Part shown: positions 5,199 to 8,935 of the stretch, piece by piece
Layout of the letters: each line of letters starts with the position of its first letter
How positions within the stretch are numbered: the first letter of the stretch is position 1
Assembly: GCA_964474655.1 (NCBI GenBank)
Contig: CAYYTU010000100.1
Span: forward strand, 1-8,935
Direction: 5' to 3'
DNA length: 8,935 bases
From: CAYYTU01 sp964474655
GTDB taxonomy: Bacteria > Chloroflexota > Anaerolineae > B4-G1
Made by a program: the position numbers and the translations under genes
The notes under the pieces: model-generated
Seen by the model: the letters and a program-made list of their open reading frames with translations, nothing else
The model's database searches: none
What the model was told of the DNA's origin: nothing

Positions 5199-6119
5199 AT
5201 GGCAGAGCGAACGCGACTTGACGACTTGAACATCAGTCTGGGCAAGCGGACGCGCTTGCATCGCATGCTCTACGAGCACGGCCCGGGCCACGGTCGGCTG
5301 CTGCTTCTGCCGATCGATCACGGCGTGGAACATGGGCCGATTGACTTCTTCCCCAATCCGCCGAGCGGCGACCCGGACTATCAGTGTCGCCTGGCTCAGG
5401 AGGGCGGCTACTCCGGTATCGCGCTCCATATCGGTCTGGCGGAGAAGTATATGCACGCTTACGCCGGGGACGTCCCGCTGATCCTCAAGATCAACGGGCG
5501 GCCCCATATCCCGCCGAACGATCGCCCGCTTTCGGCGAAGGACGCCACAGTCGAGGACGCGGTCAGGCTGGGGGCGGACGCGGTGGGATATACGCTCTAC
5601 GTCGGATCGCCGCGGCAGAATGAGGATTTCGTGCAGTTGATACAGGTGCGGACCGAGTGCGAGCGGTACGGGATGCCGCTGGTGATCTGGAGCTATCCCC
5701 GCGGCGAGGCGATCGAGCGGAAGGGCGGACGCGACAGCATCTACGCCGTCGATTACGCCGCTCGGCTGGCCAACGAGCTGGGAGCGGACGTGGTGAAGCT
5801 GAACGTGCCCAAGTTCCGGGATCCCCAGAATGAGGATAGCCCGGAACCCTACCGCGAGCTGTACGAGGCCTGGAAGGATCTGGACGAGCACGAAGCTTAC
5901 CGGAAGGCGGTGGAGAAAGTGACCGCATCGGCGGGGAAGACGATGGTGCTCTTCTCCGGCGGGAGCAAGGTGAGCGACGAGGACCTGCTGACCAAAGCTC
6001 GGATCTGTGTGGAGAGCGGCGCCACCGGCCTGATCTTCGGGCGGAATATGTGGCAGCGCCCCTTCGAGGAGGGGCTGGCGATCACCGAACGGGTGAAAGA
6101 CGTTCTGCTCGCCTCGTGA
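5199..6119 (+). CDS. fbaB: Class I fructose-bisphosphate aldolase (FbaB/DhnA, archaeal type)
   Basis: A 306-residue Schiff-base aldolase of the DeoC/FbaB superfamily. It interconverts fructose 1,6-bisphosphate with dihydroxyacetone phosphate and glyceraldehyde 3-phosphate, in glycolysis and gluconeogenesis in the cytoplasm. The N-terminal IDHGVEHGP (39-47) and FFPNPPSGDPDY (50-61) match the E. coli FbaB pattern as I recall it. GYTLYVGSP (130-138) holds the likely acid-base Tyr. WSYPRGE lies at 164-170. VVKLNVP places the Schiff-base Lys at 200. FSGGSKVSDED (252-262) and IFGRNMWQRP (279-288) form the phosphate-binding loops. All expected residues are present and the length fits. A related DhnA-family activity such as 2-amino-3,7-dideoxy-heptulosonate synthesis is less likely given the FbaB-type motifs. 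No other glycolysis gene is nearby, and a 40-bp leader with a tandem repeat precedes it. Confidence 0.92.
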   Translation: MAERTRLDDLNISLGKRTRLHRMLYEHGPGHGRLLLLPIDHGVEHGPIDFFPNPPSGDPDYQCRLAQEGGYSGIALHIGLAEKYMHAYAGDVPLILKINGRPHIPPNDRPLSAKDATVEDAVRLGADAVGYTLYVGSPRQNEDFVQLIQVRTECERYGMPLVIWSYPRGEAIERKGGRDSIYAVDYAARLANELGADVVKLNVPKFRDPQNEDSPEPYRELYEAWKDLDEHEAYRKAVEKVTASAGKTMVLFSGGSKVSDEDLLTKARICVESGATGLIFGRNMWQRPFEEGLAITERVKDVLLAS

Positions 6120-6320
6120 GGCGTTCGCCGTAGGCGCGCTTGCGTAGGCGTGGGATAGCCCTGCCAGGTGCAGCGTCACTCGGGTGCAGAACGACCTCGG
6201 ATCGGCGCTCCTTCGCGCTGAAGGAAAGCGTTGTAACCTGTCAGGGCTTGGCATTTTCAGACGATCTCTGAGGGTGGGCTTCAGGCTACGATGGACCCTC
6301 GACAGCTGAAAGGAGGGAGT

Positions 6321-6338
6321 ATGGAGCGTATGTGGTGA
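6321..6338 (+). other. Possible 5-codon mini-ORF with strong ribosome binding site
   Basis: AAAGGAGGGAGT is followed directly by ATG GAG CGT ATG TGG TGA, which would encode MERMW. The SD is 5-6 bp from the ATG, an excellent geometry for translation. It lies about 70 bp before the membrane-protein gene, which has its own SD. It could be a leader peptide, the remains of a broken gene start, or chance. The rest of the 6120-6408 gap shows only a small CCTTC / GAAGG hairpin around 6210-6224. Confidence 0.3.
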
Positions 6339-6408
6339 GATTCGTTGGGGAGCGAGAAGGTTCAATTGACTTGGTCTGAAGCGCTCAAGTAAAAAGGAGT
6401 CTGAGCAA

Positions 6409-7911
6409 ATGGGACAGATTATTGCACAACAAATTGGTCAACTGGTCGGGGGATCGATTCCGAGCATCATCGCTGCCTTGGCGATTCTGGTCGTTGGGTG
6501 GCTGCTCGCGCTGATCGTCTCATCCCTCGTTCGATCGGGGTTGCGCCGCACGGGGCTGGATGACCGCCTGGCGCAGTGGATCGCGGGTGAAGAGGAAGGC
6601 AAAGGTCTTGATACAGCGCGATGGGCGGGCAAAGGTGTCTTCTACCTGATCATGCTCTTCGTCCTGATCGCGTTTTTCCAGACGCTGGGCCTGACGCTGA
6701 TCACCCAGCCGCTGAATCGGCTTTTGACCCAGCTCTTCGACTACGCGCCGCGACTGCTGGGGGCCGGGTTGCTGCTGGTACTGGCCTGGATCCTGGCGAG
6801 TGTGCTGAAACTGGTCATCTCGCGCGTGCTGGGTGCGGTCAACCTGGATGAGCGGCTGGGCAGCCAGACGGGGATGGAAGAAGGTGTTTCCCTTACCGAT
6901 ACGCTGGCCAACGCGCTTTACTGGCTGGTCTTTCTGCTCTTCTTGCCCGCCGTGCTGGACGCATTGGCACTGCAAGGACTGCTTGGTCCGGTTCAGGAGC
7001 TGGTCAATCAGATCCTGGGCTATCTCCCGAACCTGTTTGGAGCAGGGCTGATTCTGGTCATCGGCTGGTTCATCGCTCGGATCATCCAGCGGATCGTGAC
7101 CAATCTGCTCGCCGCTGTGGGACTGGATCGGTTGAGCGAGCGGCTGGGGTTCGCCGGCGTGCTGGGCGACCAGACGCTATCGGGCGCGGTGGGCCTGGTG
7201 GTTTACGTCCTGATCCTCATTCCCGTCCTGATCGCCGGGCTGGACGCGTTGGCTCTGGAGGCCGTCACCGAACCGGCGATGAATATGCTGAACGCCATTC
7301 TGGCCGCGCTACCGGCCGTCTTTGGCGCCAGCGTGATCTTGATCATCGCCTATGTCGTTGGCCAGATTGTGGGCGGGCTGATCACCAACGTGCTGACTGG
7401 GATCGGCTTCAACGCGATCCTGGCCCGACTGGGGCTGGGCTATGAGCCCTCCGAGGGTGAGCGGACGCCGTCGCAGATCGTCGGCTACCTCGTGGTGGTG
7501 GGGGTTATGCTCTTTGCCACCATCGAGGCGTTCAACGTGCTCGGCTTCGAGCAGGCGGCGATGCTGGTGGGCCAGTTCACGACCTTTGCGGGGCAAGTGG
7601 TTCTGGGGTTGATCGTCTTCGGGATCGGGCTCTACCTGGCCAACCTGGCATCGGGCATCGTGAGGGACAGCGACCTGGCTCAGGCCGGGCTGCTGGCGAC
7701 GTTGACCCGGGGGGCCATCCTGGTGTTTGCCGGGGCGATGGCCTTGCGCCAGATGGGGTTGGCTAATGAGATCGTCAACCTGGCCTTCGGTCTTCTGCTG
7801 GGCGCTATCGCTGTAGCGGGAGCGTTGGCCTTTGGCCTGGGCGGCCGAGAGGTCGCAGCGCGTCAGCTGGAGCGGTGGGTGCCGTCGGAGGAGCCGAGGG
7901 AAGCCAAGTAG
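6409..7911 (+). CDS. Multi-pass membrane protein with four conserved-TM-helix repeats (mechanosensitive-channel-like)
   Basis: A 500-residue, very hydrophobic protein with about ten to eleven membrane segments. A unit recurs four times, at about residues 17-58, 112-151, 205-247 and 300-344. Each starts with a Pro before a Gly/Leu/Ile-rich helix, then a Trp- or Tyr-containing helix, a basic patch, and a short tail such as GLDRLSERLG, NLDERLG or GLDDRLAQW. This is the pattern of the conserved TM helix domain (PF05552) found in CmpX-like and MscS-associated proteins. Two further helices follow each unit. The C-terminus ends with a FGLGGREVAARQLERW segment typical of the family, as I recall. No MscS beta-domain follows, so a gated channel is inferred, not shown; a role in membrane tension or osmotic response is plausible. 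AAAAAGGAG precedes ATG 6409 by about 9 bp. Confidence 0.85.
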   Translation: MGQIIAQQIGQLVGGSIPSIIAALAILVVGWLLALIVSSLVRSGLRRTGLDDRLAQWIAGEEEGKGLDTARWAGKGVFYLIMLFVLIAFFQTLGLTLITQPLNRLLTQLFDYAPRLLGAGLLLVLAWILASVLKLVISRVLGAVNLDERLGSQTGMEEGVSLTDTLANALYWLVFLLFLPAVLDALALQGLLGPVQELVNQILGYLPNLFGAGLILVIGWFIARIIQRIVTNLLAAVGLDRLSERLGFAGVLGDQTLSGAVGLVVYVLILIPVLIAGLDALALEAVTEPAMNMLNAILAALPAVFGASVILIIAYVVGQIVGGLITNVLTGIGFNAILARLGLGYEPSEGERTPSQIVGYLVVVGVMLFATIEAFNVLGFEQAAMLVGQFTTFAGQVVLGLIVFGIGLYLANLASGIVRDSDLAQAGLLATLTRGAILVFAGAMALRQMGLANEIVNLAFGLLLGAIAVAGALAFGLGGREVAARQLERWVPSEEPREAK

Positions 7912-7949
7912 TTTCCTTGGACGCCTCACCGGTGGAGTGAGAGGACCTG

Positions 7950-8022
7950 TGCCGGCCGGCTGGCGATCAGTTTGCCGGCATAGGTCGACGACGAGGATGG
8001 TTCGGGGATCGCGCAACGATCC
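7950..8022. repeat. Two small hairpins in the gap between membrane protein and PEBP genes
   Basis: TGCCGGC (7950-7956) pairs with GCCGGCA (7974-7980), and GGATCG (8006-8011) pairs with CGATCC (8017-8022) around CGCAA. The stems could slow or end transcription after the membrane-protein gene, but no T-run follows either one. Confidence 0.4.
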
Positions 8023-8040
8023 TTGAGTGATACAGATGAT

Positions 8041-8048
8041 GGAGGAGG
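8041..8048 (+). promoter_or_regulatory. Ribosome binding site that decides the PEBP-protein start
   Basis: GGAGGAGG lies just before ATG 8051. In-frame GTG 8027 and ATGs at 8036 and 8039 would place this site inside the coding sequence, and the family homology begins at MAFEL, so 8051 is preferred. Confidence 0.7.
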
Positions 8049-8050
8049 TT

Positions 8051-8512
8051 ATGGCATTCGAACTGACGAGCTCGGCTTTTTCTGCTGAGGGGACGATTCC
8101 GGATCGATACACGTGTGAAGGCGCGAACGTCTCCCCGGCGCTGCGGTGGAGCCACGCGCCCGAGGGCACGCAGGGGTTCGCCCTGGTCTGCGAGGATCCA
8201 GACGCGCCCGGTGGCACGTTTACGCATTGGCTGATCTACGACATCCCGCCCGCGCGGGAGGCGCTCCCCGAGGATGTGCCGGCCGAGCCGACGCTCTCCT
8301 GGGGCGCCGCCCAGGGGCGGAACGACTTCGGGAACGTCGGCTACGGCGGGCCTTGTCCGCCGGCGGGGGAGACGCATCGGTACTTCTTCCGCCTCTATGC
8401 CCTCGACCAGGCGCTTGACCTGCCGCCCGGGGCCAGTCGAAGCCAGTTGCTGAGCGCGATTGAGGAGCACGCCCTGGCGCGCACTGGCTTGATGGGACGC
8501 TACGGTCGATAG
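8051..8512 (+). CDS. YbhB/YbcL-type phosphatidylethanolamine-binding protein (Raf-kinase-inhibitor-like)
   Basis: A 153-residue PEBP-fold protein. The signature DPDAPGGTFTHWLIYDIP (49-66) carries the conserved DPDAP and the His59-Trp60 pair of the ligand pocket. GYGGPCPPAGETHRY (97-111) provides the second conserved loop with His109 and Arg110. The start region TIPDRYTCEGANVSP (15-29) is also typical. The length matches bacterial members of about 150-180 residues. No signal peptide is visible, so it is probably cytoplasmic. The biochemical role of bacterial members is poorly defined; they bind small anionic or phospholipid-like ligands. The gene is 139 bp downstream of the membrane-protein gene and could be co-transcribed or have its own promoter. 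No truncation is visible and the C-terminal GRYGR is usual. Confidence 0.92.
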   Translation: MAFELTSSAFSAEGTIPDRYTCEGANVSPALRWSHAPEGTQGFALVCEDPDAPGGTFTHWLIYDIPPAREALPEDVPAEPTLSWGAAQGRNDFGNVGYGGPCPPAGETHRYFFRLYALDQALDLPPGASRSQLLSAIEEHALARTGLMGRYGR

Positions 8513-8607
8513 GTGCCCGGTTCTACCTTGCTGCGTCCGGGGCTGGCGATCGCGATAAGGGCGACGCTGGCATAGGAGAAACAGACTTCACCTTACTTTA
8601 TCCCTCG

Positions 8608-8636
8608 CCCCTTTCCCTCGCCGCGGGGGAAAGGGG
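8608..8636. repeat. GC-rich hairpin after the PEBP gene
   Basis: CCCCTTTCCC (8608-8617) pairs perfectly with GGGAAAGGGG (8627-8636) around a 9-nt loop. It lies about 95 bp after the stop codon. It is a strong stem but lacks a T-tract, so it may be a dispersed intergenic repeat or an RNA-stabilising end. Confidence 0.55.
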
Positions 8637-8671
8637 AGGGCATAACAGATGGCGCACACAATGCGCGATAC

Positions 8672-8689
8672 CCGAACTTGATAGTTCGG
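8672..8689. repeat. Perfect 7-bp hairpin
   Basis: CCGAACT, loop TGAT, AGTTCGG. Short loop and perfect arms; no T-run follows. Confidence 0.5.
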
Positions 8690-8700
8690 CAATGGCACAT

Positions 8701-8796
8701 AGATTTCCGAAGTCTTCAACAGGCTTTTTTATCGGTTGACCTTATGAAATCTAACTTTTCGTGTGTTTTCAGGCCACTTTCTGGACTTCGGAAGTC
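8701..8796. repeat. Pair of GACTTCSGAAGTC-type palindromes
   Basis: AGATTTCCGAAGTCT (8701-8715, one arm mismatch) and GACTTCGGAAGTC (8784-8796, perfect) lie with centres 82 bp apart. In the elements at 1405-1563 and 5002-5159 the same palindromes are about 84 bp apart, but in the opposite order of centre base, and the sequence between is not shared. This may be a related but different element, or two separate insertions. Confidence 0.5.
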
Positions 8797-8827
8797 TGGG
8801 TTGGTAACTATACCATTGTCAAGATAT

Positions 8828-8841
8828 TGGACTTTGGATAA
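8828..8841 (+). repeat. Copy of the TGGACTTTGGATAA 14-mer
   Basis: Identical to the reverse complement of 3345-3358, the right terminus of the element at 3051-3358, and one base from 1580-1593 and 3051-3064. Its orientation is that of a left end, so an element could extend rightward beyond the window. Confidence 0.6.
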
Positions 8842-8935
8842 GTGCAAATAGCCAGTCGTAATTGACCGGTTGACTTTTGAACCTTAACGTGACCTTTGCC
8901 CGCCTGGAATAAATCGCACAATTAGACTCTGACGA

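Larger units (their letters stand above)
8513..8935. other. Non-coding stretch with several palindromes
   Basis: This stretch of about 420 bp has no believable gene. It holds two hairpins (8608-8636, 8672-8689), two GACTTCSGAAGTC-type palindromes (8701-8715, 8784-8796), and a 14-mer at 8828-8841 shared with other gaps in the window. A T-run at 8725-8730 follows the first palindrome after about 9 nt, too far for a standard terminator. The end of the window is AT-richer than the coding regions. Confidence 0.65.

Noticed and set aside
5166..6365. 399-residue open frame on the - strand
   Set aside because: It lies antisense over the whole aldolase gene, which has all catalytic motifs and a good ribosome binding site. 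The long frame is a by-product of GC-rich codon use.
7309..8217. 302-residue open frame on the - strand
   Set aside because: Runs antisense across the end of the membrane-protein gene and into the PEBP gene; low-complexity Arg/Gln/Pro-rich translation.
8608..8636. Intrinsic terminator after the PEBP gene
   Set aside because: The stem is strong but is not followed by a T-run on either strand.

Overview
The window looks like a piece of a bacterial chromosome, most likely from Chloroflexota or a similar GC-rich, possibly thermophilic lineage. This placement is an inference. It rests on high-GC coding sequence with strong GGAGG-type ribosome binding sites, a histone-fold protein of the DUF1931 type known from Aquifex and Thermus, an FbaB/archaeal-type class I aldolase, and intergenic regions full of palindromic repeats. 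There are no rRNA genes, tRNA genes, CRISPR arrays or recognisable full transposase genes.

Layout: (1) 1-1411: the C-terminal end of an unrecognised membrane protein, then an alpha/beta hydrolase, both on the + strand and probably co-transcribed. (2) 1405-1563: a short (about 139 bp) non-coding element with terminal inverted repeats and an exact 10-bp flanking direct repeat, inserted at the hydrolase stop codon. (3) 1613-2551: a second, unrelated alpha/beta hydrolase on the - strand, clearly more AT-rich than its neighbours (about 45% GC in sampled lines, against about 65-70%), so a candidate for acquired DNA. (4) 2594-3514: about 0.9 kb with no convincing gene but many inverted repeats, including a second MITE-like element at 3051-3358 and an inverted pair of a dispersed 26-nt repeat. 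(5) 3515-4832: a DUF1931 histone-fold protein followed 40 bp later by a MutM-type DNA glycosylase, a plausible two-gene DNA-maintenance operon. (6) 5002-5159: a second, inverted copy of the 139-bp element, again flanked by a 10-bp direct repeat, ending about 40 bp before the next gene. (7) 5199-6119: class I fructose-bisphosphate aldolase. (8) 6409-7911: a multi-pass membrane protein built from about four repeats of the conserved TM helix found in mechanosensitive-channel-like proteins. (9) 8051-8512: a YbhB/YbcL-type PEBP protein. (10) 8513-8935: non-coding, with more palindromes of the same families.

The protein-coding genes look like ordinary chromosomal functions: DNA repair and packaging, central carbon metabolism, membrane and stress roles. 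The strongest unusual signal lies between the genes. At least three interrelated families of short palindromic or inverted-repeat elements are present, with visible insertion footprints. I found no convincing new defence or biosynthetic system.
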